A stretch of 64,000 nt of DNA, taken from Alteromonas portus. Lineage in GTDB: Bacteria; Pseudomonadota; Gammaproteobacteria; Enterobacterales; Alteromonadaceae. The notes under the pieces are model-generated. The model saw nothing but the letters and a program-made list of their open reading frames with translations. It did no database searches and had not been told where the DNA came from. A program made the translations under genes and the position numbers. The DNA lies in the NCBI RefSeq assembly GCF_005117025.1, contig NZ_SWCO01000001.1, positions 124,001 through 188,000 of the forward strand. Reading direction: 5' to 3'. This document shows positions 55,619-64,000 of the stretch, piece by piece (within the stretch, counting starts at the first letter, position 1; the number at the start of each line of letters is the position of its first letter).

Positions 55619-57352
55619 TTAAGCAATCTTTTTCTTCGGAAAGCGGATGATATATTGTAGGCCGCTGCCAAGCGTACTTTCAGCCTCGATATGACCATGC
55701 AGAGACTGCGTAACTAGGTTATACATAATGTGTGTGCCCAGACCGCTGCCACCTTCTGCGCGTTTAGTGGTAAAGAACGCATCAAACAATTTACTTAGCT
55801 CTTCTTCGCTCAAGCCTCTACCGTTATCTTTATAGTTAATCACCACGTTTTCACCGGCTTCTTTCACATCTAATGTGATTGTGCCCGCTACATTGTTTTC
55901 AAACCCGTGTGTGATTGAATTAACCACCATATTGGTAACAATTTGAGCGATGGCGCCAGGAGCGCAGGTTACGGTTAAATTGTCAGGGCAAGTTACGTTT
56001 ATCTGATGTTCAGTATGCTTGAAGCTTGGTTTCAACGACTGAATGATTTCGTTGATATAATCGCCCAACACAAACTCGCGCTCGGTCTCGCTGGTTTGGT
56101 CAACGGCCACTTGTTTGAAACTGGCGATAAGGTCTGATGCGCGCTCTAAGTTACTTAAAAGTAAAAGCGCAGTTTGCTCTGCTTCATCGATGAAGCTTGC
56201 CATATTCTTACTGGTCAGGCTTTTATCTTCAAAGTCGGTCTTTAAGTTGTTAAGTCGCTCTTGAAGGAAACTGGCGGCGGTAACACTTACGCCCAACGGC
56301 GTATTTACGTCATGTGCGATACCCGCAACAAGCCCGCCAAGCGAAGCCATGCGCTCTGACTCCACTAACTGCTCTTGCGCTTGATGGAGTGTATCCATAG
56401 AACTGGCTAGCTCTTGATTACGTTTACGCAGTTCGGCTTCTATATACTGGCGATTTTCGTTTTCTTGGCGAAGCTCTCGCTGGTGGGCAATAAGTTCGTC
56501 TTTTTGTTGCTCTAAGTCGAGCATGATCTGAGACAAGGACGCGGTTTTCTTCGCCACTTCCTGTTCTAAAATAAGGTTTTGGTCATCCAGTTTCTTGTTC
56601 GCAAGGGTGAGTTCACTCTGTGCATCTTTAAGCTTATTATTTGAAATAATAAGGTCGTCAATTACTTGGTTGTATGATTCTTTGAGTTGTAATAACTCGT
56701 TATCATCATCAAGTTTAATGCTGAGCTTACTCTCTTCTGGGTGCTGAGCATCGAAATTACCCATCTGCTCGGTGATGGTCTGCAGCGGCTCAGAAAGCAT
56801 GGTGCGAAATGCGGTCATAAACAAAAAGACCAGAAAGGTGGTTTTTACTAACGCATTACCAATAAGAAAAAATACGCCTACTTCAATACGGCTAAAAATA
56901 GTGTCGAAGCTAGAGTACAAAGTGACATCGCCAACGGTAGATTCGCGCCCTGAGAATTTAAATACCAATGGAAAGCTATAGCTAAAAACGCCGCCGGGAT
57001 GATCTTCTATTAGTTCACGGTCTACCGGTGCTGGGGAGCGTTGAGCACGAATACCGTACTCTGCAATGTAATTTCCATTTTCACCACGTACTTGTAGCCC
57101 TTCAACGATGGGCAGCGACATCAATCCTTCAGCAATAGCGCGAACCTGATCATTGTTTAGTTCCCACAAAGCACGGGTAAGACTTGAAGAAAAGGTGTTT
57201 TTAAGCGTTTGTAGCTCGCTTTCTACGTGGTTTTTTGTGCTGAGATATTCTGTAAAGATTTGCCCTATCGTTACCAGCAGTGTAAGGGCAAAGTATACAG
57301 ACAGTACCCTAGCTAAAAGCTTCCTTGATAACCCAGTCTTGACCGCAGCCAT
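55619..57352 (-). CDS. Sensor histidine kinase (orphan)
   Basis: A 577-residue inner-membrane kinase. TM1 is at about residues 15-37, a periplasmic domain of about 120 residues follows, TM2 is at about 160-185, then HAMP, a long coiled coil (about 235-325), a HisKA box with the phospho-His in GIAHDVNTPLG and a HATPase domain (NSITHGFENN, DNGRGLS, GGSGLGTHI). No response regulator is adjacent. The H-box variant DVNTPLG differs from the common HELRTPL. I prefer the ATG at 57352, behind AGGGG, over the GTG at 57364. Confidence 0.88.
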   Translation of the reverse strand: MAAVKTGLSRKLLARVLSVYFALTLLVTIGQIFTEYLSTKNHVESELQTLKNTFSSSLTRALWELNNDQVRAIAEGLMSLPIVEGLQVRGENGNYIAEYGIRAQRSPAPVDRELIEDHPGGVFSYSFPLVFKFSGRESTVGDVTLYSSFDTIFSRIEVGVFFLIGNALVKTTFLVFLFMTAFRTMLSEPLQTITEQMGNFDAQHPEESKLSIKLDDDNELLQLKESYNQVIDDLIISNNKLKDAQSELTLANKKLDDQNLILEQEVAKKTASLSQIMLDLEQQKDELIAHQRELRQENENRQYIEAELRKRNQELASSMDTLHQAQEQLVESERMASLGGLVAGIAHDVNTPLGVSVTAASFLQERLNNLKTDFEDKSLTSKNMASFIDEAEQTALLLLSNLERASDLIASFKQVAVDQTSETEREFVLGDYINEIIQSLKPSFKHTEHQINVTCPDNLTVTCAPGAIAQIVTNMVVNSITHGFENNVAGTITLDVKEAGENVVINYKDNGRGLSEEELSKLFDAFFTTKRAEGGSGLGTHIMYNLVTQSLHGHIEAESTLGSGLQYIIRFPKKKIA

Positions 57353-57551
57353 AGAAAAACGCACCCCTGTTACTTCAGACTTTTTATGATACCCACACTA
57401 TGGCGAGATAGTTGTTTTAAATTACATATGTGTAGATATTTAAGACAACTCAAGAATATGCGCAATCGTATGAATAAACAAGATTCTATGTTTAAAGTTT
57501 GGACAAAGCGTGTTTTAAAACCGTATTAAACTTGACACATTAATGTAATCG

Positions 57552-57569
57552 TTTTAATAAAACTGTCAC
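57552..57569 (+). promoter_or_regulatory. Pho box upstream of phoB
   Basis: TTTTAATAAAACTGTCAC matches the PhoB-site consensus CTGTCATAAAACTGTCAT at 14 of 18 positions, with the correct 11-base half-site spacing. A TAATAA (-10 like) begins ten bases after it at 57579, as in PhoB-activated promoters. This points to autoregulation of phoB-phoR. Confidence 0.6.
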
Positions 57570-57617
57570 AGACCACATTAATAATAACGGCGTTTAATAA
57601 TGAGCAGGAATATTACG

Positions 57618-58307
57618 ATGTCTCGTACAGTGTTGGTGGTTGAGGACGAAGCGCCTATCCGTGAAATGCTTAAGTTTGTCCTTGAGCAATCAGGTTTTAA
57701 CATTATTGAAGCCGAAGATTTTGACATCGCGCAAGAAAAAATTTGCGAGCCCTACCCAGATTTAATCTTATTAGATTGGATGTTACCGGGAGGAAGCGGT
57801 GTACAGCTAGCTAAAAGTTTGAAGCAGCACGAGTTTACTCGTGACATTCCCGTTATCATGCTTACCGCACGGGGTGAAGAAGAAGACAAAATTCGAGGTT
57901 TAGACGCAGGTGCTGACGACTACGTTACTAAACCATTCTCGCCAAAGGAATTAGTGGCAAGAATTAAAGCCGTTATGCGCCGAGTAACGCCGACTTCAAG
58001 TGAAGAACCAATCGAATTTAATGGTCTAAAATTAGAACCAGTTTCTCACCGCGTTATGGCAAACGAAGAGCCACTGGATATGGGGCCGACAGAGTTTAAG
58101 TTACTGCACTTTTTTATGACCCATCCAGAGCGTGTCTACAGCCGTGAATTACTGTTAGATAATGTCTGGGGAACCAACGTTTACGTAGAAGATAGAACCG
58201 TAGATGTACATATTCGACGCCTACGCAAAGCTATATCTCGCCACGGACATGATGCTATGATCCAAACAGTACGTGGTGCGGGCTACCGTTTTTCTACTAA
58301 GCTTTAA
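57618..58307 (+). CDS. phoB: Phosphate regulon response regulator PhoB
   Basis: A 229-residue OmpR-type response regulator: receiver domain with phosphoacceptor Asp in [13 protein letters not shown], switch Thr (MLTARGEE) and Lys ([10 protein letters not shown]), followed by a winged helix DNA-binding domain ([30 protein letters not shown]). Close to PhoB over its full length. The ATG at 57618 has AGGA upstream and matches the family start; an in-frame ATG at 57600 is less likely. It is followed by phoR. Confidence 0.96.
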   Translation: MSRTVLVVEDEAPIREMLKFVLEQSGFNIIEAEDFDIAQEKICEPYPDLILLDWMLPGGSGVQLAKSLKQHEFTRDIPVIMLTARGEEEDKIRGLDAGADDYVTKPFSPKELVARIKAVMRRVTPTSSEEPIEFNGLKLEPVSHRVMANEEPLDMGPTEFKLLHFFMTHPERVYSRELLLDNVWGTNVYVEDRTVDVHIRRLRKAISRHGHDAMIQTVRGAGYRFSTKL

Positions 58308-58405
58308 TAAATGTAGTGTTTAGGGAATAGCGAATGCTATTCCTATCACGTCTCTGCGCCACGCAAGCATGCGCTTTTTTCATCTTTAACAACGCGAGTT
58401 ATTTC

Positions 58406-59707
58406 ATGTATTACCCGTTCTCTTGGTTGAGAAGTACATTGCGCTTAGTGCTATTCCTTGTGGTTTTTGCGCTGGTCGGGTGGTATTTGGATGACATGTT
58501 ATTCGCTGTTGCCATTGGCGCAACCCTGCTATTGCTGTTTAACTATTGGCATCTGTATAAGCTAAATCGCTGGTTATGGCACAGTCGCAAAATGTCCCCA
58601 CCTACTGTGCGTGGCGTGTGGGAGCATATTTATGAAGGAATTTATTACCTTCAGCGTCGTAACCGCAATAAGCGTAAAGAGCTAGGTGAATTGGTAAAGC
58701 GCTTTAGAGAGGGTTCTGAAGCCCTACCTGATGCAGCAGTCGTGGTTGATGCGAAAGCGTGTATTATTTGGTGTAACCGCCTTGCACGGTTGGATTTAGG
58801 GCTCAAGTGGCCGCAAGACTCTGGACGTCGTATCGACAACTTGTTGCGTCACCCAGAATTTATTCAGTACTTTCATGCAGGGAATTATAAATATCCCATT
58901 GAGGTACCGTCGCCTACTAACCCCAACAAAACCTTTGAATACCGGATTATGCCTTATGGCGATGAGCACCTGCTGCTGATTGCCCGTGACATAACGCGGG
59001 TGTCCCAGCTTGAAGAAATGCGTAAAGACTTTGTGGCAAACGTGTCTCATGAACTGCGTACACCGTTAACGGTTATTAACGGATACCTGGAAATTCTTCC
59101 TATTGATGAAGACTCCGATCCTTTCATGCAAAAAGCCATGAAAGAAATGACATCGCAAACCCACCGCATGCAAAACTTGATAGAAGACTTGCTGGTGTTG
59201 TCGCGCATTGAAGCAAGCTCGGAACGTATCTACGAAAATGTAGTGAATATTCCGATGGTCCTGGCACAAGTAGAACGGGAAGCGCAGGCCCTTAATAAAG
59301 AAAAAAACCACACAATAAACTTCCACATCGATAGCGAACTTTATGTTTTTGGTGTAGAGACCGAACTGCGCAGTGCTTGCTCTAACCTCGTATTCAATGC
59401 GGTGCACTACACCCCTGCGGGTGGTGAAATTAATGTGTATTGGTGCCGCAAGTCAAACGGCGCGTATTTTTCTGTGGTAGATAACGGTGATGGAATTGAA
59501 CAGAATCATCTTAACCGCCTAACAGAACGCTTTTACCGCGTAGATAAAGCCCGCTCTCGCAAAACCGGTGGCTCAGGCTTAGGTCTTTCCATTGTAAAAC
59601 ATGTACTAAGTCATCATAATTCTCGTTTAGACATAACCAGTACATTAGGCGAGGGCAGCAATTTCTCGTTCGTGCTGGATAATGAGTTGATTGCAGAGCA
59701 GCTGTAA
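58406..59707 (+). CDS. phoR: Phosphate regulon sensor kinase PhoR
   Basis: A 433-residue membrane kinase with two closely spaced N-terminal TM segments, a PAS domain, the H-box VANVSHELRTPLTVING and the ATP domain (DNGDGIEQ, KTGGSGLGLSIVKH). It lacks a large periplasmic domain, as PhoR does, and so senses the Pst/PhoU state. The ATG at 58406 is chosen because it gives the family N-terminus. It overlaps no gene upstream and its end overlaps the longest frame of the next gene. Confidence 0.95.
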   Translation: MYYPFSWLRSTLRLVLFLVVFALVGWYLDDMLFAVAIGATLLLLFNYWHLYKLNRWLWHSRKMSPPTVRGVWEHIYEGIYYLQRRNRNKRKELGELVKRFREGSEALPDAAVVVDAKACIIWCNRLARLDLGLKWPQDSGRRIDNLLRHPEFIQYFHAGNYKYPIEVPSPTNPNKTFEYRIMPYGDEHLLLIARDITRVSQLEEMRKDFVANVSHELRTPLTVINGYLEILPIDEDSDPFMQKAMKEMTSQTHRMQNLIEDLLVLSRIEASSERIYENVVNIPMVLAQVEREAQALNKEKNHTINFHIDSELYVFGVETELRSACSNLVFNAVHYTPAGGEINVYWCRKSNGAYFSVVDNGDGIEQNHLNRLTERFYRVDKARSRKTGGSGLGLSIVKHVLSHHNSRLDITSTLGEGSNFSFVLDNELIAEQL

Positions 59708-59729
59708 CCTTAAGAGGCAAGAAACGTTG

Positions 59730-60752
59730 GTGAGCAAAAGGCATGGCAAGGTGAAAGGGCAATATTGTAGTCTTTCAAACCTATTTCTGATGATAAGCGT
59801 GTTATGCTCTTTAGCAACACACGCAATCGCCCAAGATACAAAAAGTTCACCTACTGCTTTAAGCGTTTATCAAGTACCTGCCTATGAACGTAAACCTGGG
59901 GTGGCAGGAAAAATATCCTCTGTTGGCTCAGACACACTGGCAAACTTAATGACTTTTTGGTCACAGGAATTCAAAACCCTTTATCCTCAGGTCGGCTTTC
60001 AAATACAGGCGTCTGGTTCATCCACCGCTCCGCCCGCACTTATTGAAGGTACTGCCACCATAGGCCCTATGAGCCGGGAATTAAAGCCCAGTGAAATACG
60101 GGACTTCACGCGAACCCACGGTTACCCGCCTACAGTATTAAAAGTGGCAATGGATGCCATCGCCATTTTTGTGGATAGACGCAATCCGCTGCCGGGTATG
60201 ACCCTTGAGCAAGTTGACGCGGTGTTTTCTGAAACCCAGTTTTGTGGCAGCAATAAGGCCATTACCAATTGGTCTCAACTCGGTGTTAACGATATAGGCT
60301 ATCGTTCTCCTATCAGGCTATACGGTCGAAATTCGGTATCGGGTACTTATGGCTTGTTCAAAGTGATGGCGCTGTGCGATGGTGACTTTAAGAATACGGT
60401 AAACGAGCAACCTGGCTCTGCTTCTGTAGTATTGTCTGTGGCCAGCGGTACAGGCGCGATTGGCTATGCCGCTTACGGCTATAAAACTGCAGGGGTTCGC
60501 GCTTTGCCTTTAGGTGAGTCGCTAGACAGCTTAATCCCTCTTTCTATTGACACCGTGCGTAACGAAACGTATCCGTTTGCCCGTTTTCTTTATTTAGTGA
60601 TAAATAAAAAGCCCGGTGAGCCTTTACCTACTCTGGAAAGGGAGTTTTTGCGTTATATATTGTCACAGGAAGGGCAGCAGCAGGTGTTAAGAGACGGATA
60701 TTTCCCCATTCGTGAAGATGTATTGGTACGCCAGCGCCGATTATTGGAATAG
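59730..60752 (+). CDS. pstS: PstS-like phosphate-binding protein
   Basis: A periplasmic substrate-binding protein of about 340 residues with a signal peptide (cleavage near AIAQDTK). It contains PstS-type ligand motifs: the GSDTLANL start, SGSSTAPPAL, and the RNSVSGTYGLF and SVASGTGAIGYA loops. The start is uncertain; GTG 59730 or TTG 59727 fit AAGAGG, and a longer frame begins inside phoR. It is the third gene after phoB-phoR. pstCAB are not next to it, so it may serve a distant transporter or work as a phosphate scavenger. Confidence 0.85.
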   Translation: MSKRHGKVKGQYCSLSNLFLMISVLCSLATHAIAQDTKSSPTALSVYQVPAYERKPGVAGKISSVGSDTLANLMTFWSQEFKTLYPQVGFQIQASGSSTAPPALIEGTATIGPMSRELKPSEIRDFTRTHGYPPTVLKVAMDAIAIFVDRRNPLPGMTLEQVDAVFSETQFCGSNKAITNWSQLGVNDIGYRSPIRLYGRNSVSGTYGLFKVMALCDGDFKNTVNEQPGSASVVLSVASGTGAIGYAAYGYKTAGVRALPLGESLDSLIPLSIDTVRNETYPFARFLYLVINKKPGEPLPTLEREFLRYILSQEGQQQVLRDGYFPIREDVLVRQRRLLE

Positions 60753-60805
60753 AAAAGCGAAAGTAGAAGTCGCATCACTCGCCGTTAAAAGCAAAGGATA
60801 AAACT

Positions 60806-61606
60806 GTGTCGTATATGCCGCCAGCGTGGAAACAATGGGTAGTCAAATGCCTGCTATCAGGGACAGCTGTGTCAACGATCGTGACAACGCTAGCGGAAAA
60901 CGGTTTTTCTCCCGACACTATTAAAAAAGTGCTCGGCGCCAATTTGCCCACCAATTATCAGTTTTCTCCCTCTTCAAGTTTCTACGAGAAGCTAGCAAAA
61001 AGTGCTATCACCCGCGTGGAACAGGCTAAACCTCTGGCCGAACCCAGTGACATTCAGCTCTTTGCGTACGATGACTTCTTGAGCAGCCAAGAGTGTGACG
61101 ACATTGTTGCGTTGACCAAAGATAAACTCGCGCCCTCTAAATTGGCGGGAGCCGCTAGCGCTGATGACATTAGAACCTCTTCAACATGTGAATTAGCCTT
61201 TCTCGGTAATAAGCTAGTCAAAGACGTTGATAGTCGCATTGTTTCAACCCTTAGTTTGGGCGTGGGAGAAGGGGAAGTTATTCAGGCCCAGCACTACAAT
61301 GTTGGGGAATATTACAAACCTCACTACGATTTCTTTCCTCCAGGAAGCCCGCAGTATAAAACGCATTGCCTATCGCGTGGTCAGCGAACATGGACATGTA
61401 TGATTTACTTAAATGATGAATGTGACGGCGGTCACACCCGCTTTACCAAGCTAGATATTGCAGTAAGACCGAAAAAGGGAATGGCACTCTTTTGGAATAA
61501 TTTGCTGCCCTCTGGCGACCCCAACCTTAACAGTATTCATTTCGCAGAGCCTGTCACTCGTGGTCACAAAACTGTCATAACCAAATGGTTTAGAACGAAA
61601 AACTAA
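60806..61606 (+). CDS. 2OG-Fe(II) oxygenase, prolyl 4-hydroxylase type
   Basis: A 266-residue protein with the P4H-type double-stranded beta-helix domain in the C-terminal half. The iron ligands are the His and Asp in YYKPHYDFF and the distal His in GHKTVITKW, with the Lys that binds 2-oxoglutarate close by. The N-terminal third is helical and unassigned. The GTG at 60806 has AAAGGA eight bases upstream. It would hydroxylate a proline or other residue of an unknown protein. Its position just after the phosphate genes is unexplained. Confidence 0.88.
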   Translation: MSYMPPAWKQWVVKCLLSGTAVSTIVTTLAENGFSPDTIKKVLGANLPTNYQFSPSSSFYEKLAKSAITRVEQAKPLAEPSDIQLFAYDDFLSSQECDDIVALTKDKLAPSKLAGAASADDIRTSSTCELAFLGNKLVKDVDSRIVSTLSLGVGEGEVIQAQHYNVGEYYKPHYDFFPPGSPQYKTHCLSRGQRTWTCMIYLNDECDGGHTRFTKLDIAVRPKKGMALFWNNLLPSGDPNLNSIHFAEPVTRGHKTVITKWFRTKN

Positions 61607-61734
61607 TCACCTTAAGCCAAGCTTTTAGTTTTATTTTTAATCTACTTCGTTTTATCTAATTGAAAAGTAATAGCTTTACGCAGGCTTTAGTTCAAAGCTG
61701 AAAAAGTTCAAATAAATTCGATAAGTTTTTTACT

Positions 61735-61752
61735 TTGTAACAAAAATGTCAC
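61735..61752 (+). promoter_or_regulatory. Candidate Pho box upstream of the large lipoprotein
   Basis: TTGTAACAAAAATGTCAC matches the Pho-box consensus at 13 of 18 positions with correct half-site spacing. It lies 69 bases before the lipoprotein ATG, with a weak -10-like TTTACT about ten bases after it. Given the phoBR-pstS neighbourhood the gene is probably phosphate-regulated. Confidence 0.5.
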
Positions 61753-61820
61753 CGATCTCATTTACTCTCTAGCAAACCTTAGAATCCGTATTACAAAAAT
61801 CTGAAAATCTGGAGAATTTA

Positions 61821-64000
61821 ATGGAAATTCGTAACATATTTAAGGTAAGTGCTATCACGACTGCGCTTGTCCTTGCAGGCTGTGGCGGTGACATCAATAT
61901 TAATGAAGGTGATGAAGTAGTAACAACTCCAACAACACCAACTACACCTACAACACCAACAACACCGACTACCCCTGATGTAGATACGCCGTTCTCTCTT
62001 GGCTTTGCCACAGACGTATCAAGCGAATTCTCAGGAACGATTACAGATAAGCCTGTTTATCGTTTAGATACCGATTTAACTATCACTCAAGATATGACCT
62101 TAACGAACGATGCTCACTGGATCATCAAAGGTCGTACGGCGGTTGGTAACGACAACGCTGATGCAGCGGTATTAACTATTCAAGAAGGTACTACAGTAAT
62201 CGGCGAAGATGGCGATGACTTCTTGGTTGTTCGTCGTGGCTCTCAAATTGACGCATCTGGTACGTCTTCAGCGCCTATCGTGATGACATCGGTACAGGAC
62301 GTTACTGGTGAAGAAACTTCAATCGGTCAGTGGGGCGGTGTGGTTCTACTAGGTAATGCACCGACCAACCTTTGTAATACGGGTGACGACGCAGATACTT
62401 CTGACGAAGAACTTGCAAACTGTGGTGTTTCTGCAGAAGGTGATGCCGGTCTATACGGCGGTAATAACCCAGAAGATAACTCAGGTACACTAGAGTACGT
62501 TGTAGTTAAGCATGCGGGTAAAGCACTGGCATCAGGTGACGAGCTAAACGGTATTTCATTCGCTGGTATTGGTTCAGGCACTACAGTTAACTATATTCAG
62601 GTTCACCAAAACCTTGATGACGGTATTGAGTTCTTCGGTGGTACAGTTAACGTAAGTAACGTTGTACTTACTGACATCGGTGACGATTCGCTAGATTGGT
62701 CATTTGGTTGGACTGGTAGCGCAACTAACGTTTATATCCAACAGTCAGCTGACGGTGGCGACAACGCAATCGAAGCGGATAACAACGAAGACAACCCGTC
62801 TTGGTTACCGCTAACTAAGCCAACTATTTCAAACGTGACTATTGTTAGTGCAGACAACACCAATGGTGTACGTCTACGTAATGGTACGGCAGGCGTGCTT
62901 TCAAACGTTCTAATAACGGGTTCAGCACTTGCAAACAACTGCCTACGTGTAAATGGTGACGAAGCAATTGCTAACGCTGAGTCGGGCGAGCTTTCTATTA
63001 CTGATTCAATTGTTGCGTGTGAAACGCCTGCGAACAACTTTGGTTCTGACACCATTAACGGTGGCACTACTCAAGCATGGTTTGAAGGTCAAGATGGCAA
63101 CAGCGTATTAGCTGCTTCTGCATTAATGCTTGAAGACAACGGTTACTTCCCAACTGCCTCTTCTCCGGTTGCACTTGGCGGCGGTCAATATATCGGTGCA
63201 TTCAACCCTAATGGCACAGACTGGACTGTCGGTTGGACGGTTGGCGTAAACGGCGGTTTCCCAACTGACGTTCAAAACGCACTTGCACAGGGTTTAGCAA
63301 CAGACGTATCGGCTGACTTCGACCTAGACAAGCCGGTTTACGAAATTGCTGCAGACACCACATTCACATCTGACGTTACTCTTACCAACGATGCTTACTG
63401 GCTAATTAAAGGCCGTACTGCAGTAGGTAACGATAACGAAGACAGCGCAACACTATACATCGAACAAGGCACGACTGTGTTTGGTGAGCAAGGTGATGAC
63501 TTCTTAGTAGTACGTCGTGGCTCAATGATTGAAGCTAACGGTACAGCAAGTGCACCTATCACGTTTACCTCTGTACAAGATCTTAACGGTGATGAAACAG
63601 GTATCGGCCAATGGGGCGGTATCGTACTTCTAGGTAATGCACCAACTAACCTATGTAATACCGGTGACGATTCAGATACCTCTGACGCTGAACTTGCTGC
63701 ATGTGGTGTTGCTGCTGAAGGTGATGCAGGCCTTTACGGCGGTAATAACCCAGAAGACAGCACGGGTTCACTTCGCTACGTAGTAGTTAAGCACGCGGGC
63801 CGCGCTCTAGCAGCGGGTGACGAGCTAAACGGTATTTCATTTGCAGGTATCGGTTCAGGCACTAAAGTTGAGTACATTCAGGTTCACCAAAACCTGGACG
63901 ACGGTATTGAGTTCTTTGGCGGTACAGTTAGCGTACGTAACGTTGTGCTTACTGATATCGGTGATGACTCGCTAGATTGGTCTTTCGGTTGGACCGGTAA
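61821..64000 (+). CDS. Large lipoprotein with tandem repeats (cut by window edge)
   Basis: Reads from an ATG at 61821, behind TGGAGAA, to the right edge with no stop in frame (726 residues seen). A lipoprotein signal ends in LAGC with Cys21. A Thr/Pro linker follows (six TTP units), then a unit of about 427 residues rich in Gly, Asn, Asp and Thr that looks like a beta-helix, and then a second copy of the same unit beginning at about 63298. Conserved stretches include GQWGGVVLLGNAPTNLCNTGDD and YGGNNPED. I do not know the family. Binding or scavenging at the cell surface under phosphate limitation is inferred from the Pho box. Confidence 0.85.
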   Translation, partial: MEIRNIFKVSAITTALVLAGCGGDININEGDEVVTTPTTPTTPTTPTTPTTPDVDTPFSLGFATDVSSEFSGTITDKPVYRLDTDLTITQDMTLTNDAHWIIKGRTAVGNDNADAAVLTIQEGTTVIGEDGDDFLVVRRGSQIDASGTSSAPIVMTSVQDVTGEETSIGQWGGVVLLGNAPTNLCNTGDDADTSDEELANCGVSAEGDAGLYGGNNPEDNSGTLEYVVVKHAGKALASGDELNGISFAGIGSGTTVNYIQVHQNLDDGIEFFGGTVNVSNVVLTDIGDDSLDWSFGWTGSATNVYIQQSADGGDNAIEADNNEDNPSWLPLTKPTISNVTIVSADNTNGVRLRNGTAGVLSNVLITGSALANNCLRVNGDEAIANAESGELSITDSIVACETPANNFGSDTINGGTTQAWFEGQDGNSVLAASALMLEDNGYFPTASSPVALGGGQYIGAFNPNGTDWTVGWTVGVNGGFPTDVQNALAQGLATDVSADFDLDKPVYEIAADTTFTSDVTLTNDAYWLIKGRTAVGNDNEDSATLYIEQGTTVFGEQGDDFLVVRRGSMIEANGTASAPITFTSVQDLNGDETGIGQWGGIVLLGNAPTNLCNTGDDSDTSDAELAACGVAAEGDAGLYGGNNPEDSTGSLRYVVVKHAGRALAAGDELNGISFAGIGSGTKVEYIQVHQNLDDGIEFFGGTVSVRNVVLTDIGDDSLDWSFGWTG
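61923..61976 (+). repeat. Short tandem repeat encoding a (Thr-Thr-Pro)6 linker
   Basis: Six copies of a nine-base ACN-ACN-CCN unit encode TTP repeats between the lipid-anchored Cys region and the first beta-helix-like unit. Linkers like this hold a domain away from the membrane and can vary in copy number by slippage. Confidence 0.8.
62007..64000 (+). repeat. Long direct repeat inside the lipoprotein gene
   Basis: The unit starting near 62007 recurs at about 63298. The KGRTAVGND segment lies at 62127 and 63408, giving a period of 1281 bases (427 codons) at that point. The two copies keep frame and are nearly identical over GQWGG to SFGWTG, with mostly silent differences, so the duplication is either recent or held alike by gene conversion. 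The second copy is cut by the window edge. Confidence 0.8.

Noticed and set aside
59691..59729. Longest frame of the PstS-like gene starting inside phoR
   Set aside because: It would begin with TTG inside phoR without a ribosome site and add a non-signal N-terminus; the GTG at 59730 gives a good signal peptide.

Overview
The window looks like chromosome from a marine gammaproteobacterium of the Alteromonadales, most likely Alteromonas or a close relative. This is inferred from gene content and protein style, not from a database search. The reasons are the rpsU-yqeY-dnaG-rpoD macromolecular synthesis block next to tsaD-plsY-folB-folK-uppP, the phoB-phoR-pstS group, RdgC, several TonB-dependent receptors, DUF3016 and M49-like lipoproteins, and moderate GC. 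No rRNA, tRNA, CRISPR array, insertion sequence or prophage was seen.

Layout. 1-1.3 kb: the 5' part of a BtuB-like receptor behind a cobalamin riboswitch. 1.5-7.3 kb: srkA-ccoG, two small envelope proteins and an acyl-CoA dehydrogenase. 7.6-11.4 kb: an SDR, a lactonase-like amidohydrolase, an enolase-superfamily dehydratase and a class II aldolase-like protein, which together look like a non-phosphorylative sugar-acid route. 11.5-20.4 kb: a lipoprotein NUDIX hydrolase, an RND efflux pair, then a mini PstS-like protein, a porin and a chemoreceptor. 20.5-32 kb: housekeeping genes (rpoD, dnaG, yqeY, rpsU, tsaD, plsY, folB, folK, uppP, a HIT protein).

32.0-49.2 kb is the accessory region of most interest: about 17 catabolic genes in three or four transcription units. 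They include an IclR regulator, a TonB receptor, a sulfatase, a sodium:solute symporter followed by two very small membrane proteins, two FAH-family hydrolases, two cyclase-family hydrolases, two paralogous SDRs, two 3-hydroxyacyl-CoA-dehydrogenase-like enzymes, a cupin, a methyltransferase and a crotonase that resembles 6-oxocamphor hydrolase. The enzyme classes match, step by step, a reductive route for phloroglucinol-type cyclic polyketones: reduction, hydrolytic ring opening of a cyclic beta-diketone, oxidation, then beta-diketo-acid hydrolysis. With the sulfatase and TonB receptor this suggests a system for sulfated algal phenolics such as phlorotannins. The substrate is a hypothesis; the enzyme families are read directly from the sequence.

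49.3-64 kb: an M49-like lipoprotein peptidase, an HDOD protein, a benE transporter and its divergent XRE-cupin regulator with a matched pair of palindromic operators, rdgC, an orphan histidine kinase, then a phosphate-starvation region (phoB, phoR, a PstS-like protein, a prolyl-4-hydroxylase-like protein and a large lipoprotein built from tandem copies of a roughly 427-residue unit). Pho-box-like sites precede phoB and the lipoprotein. The last gene runs off the right edge.
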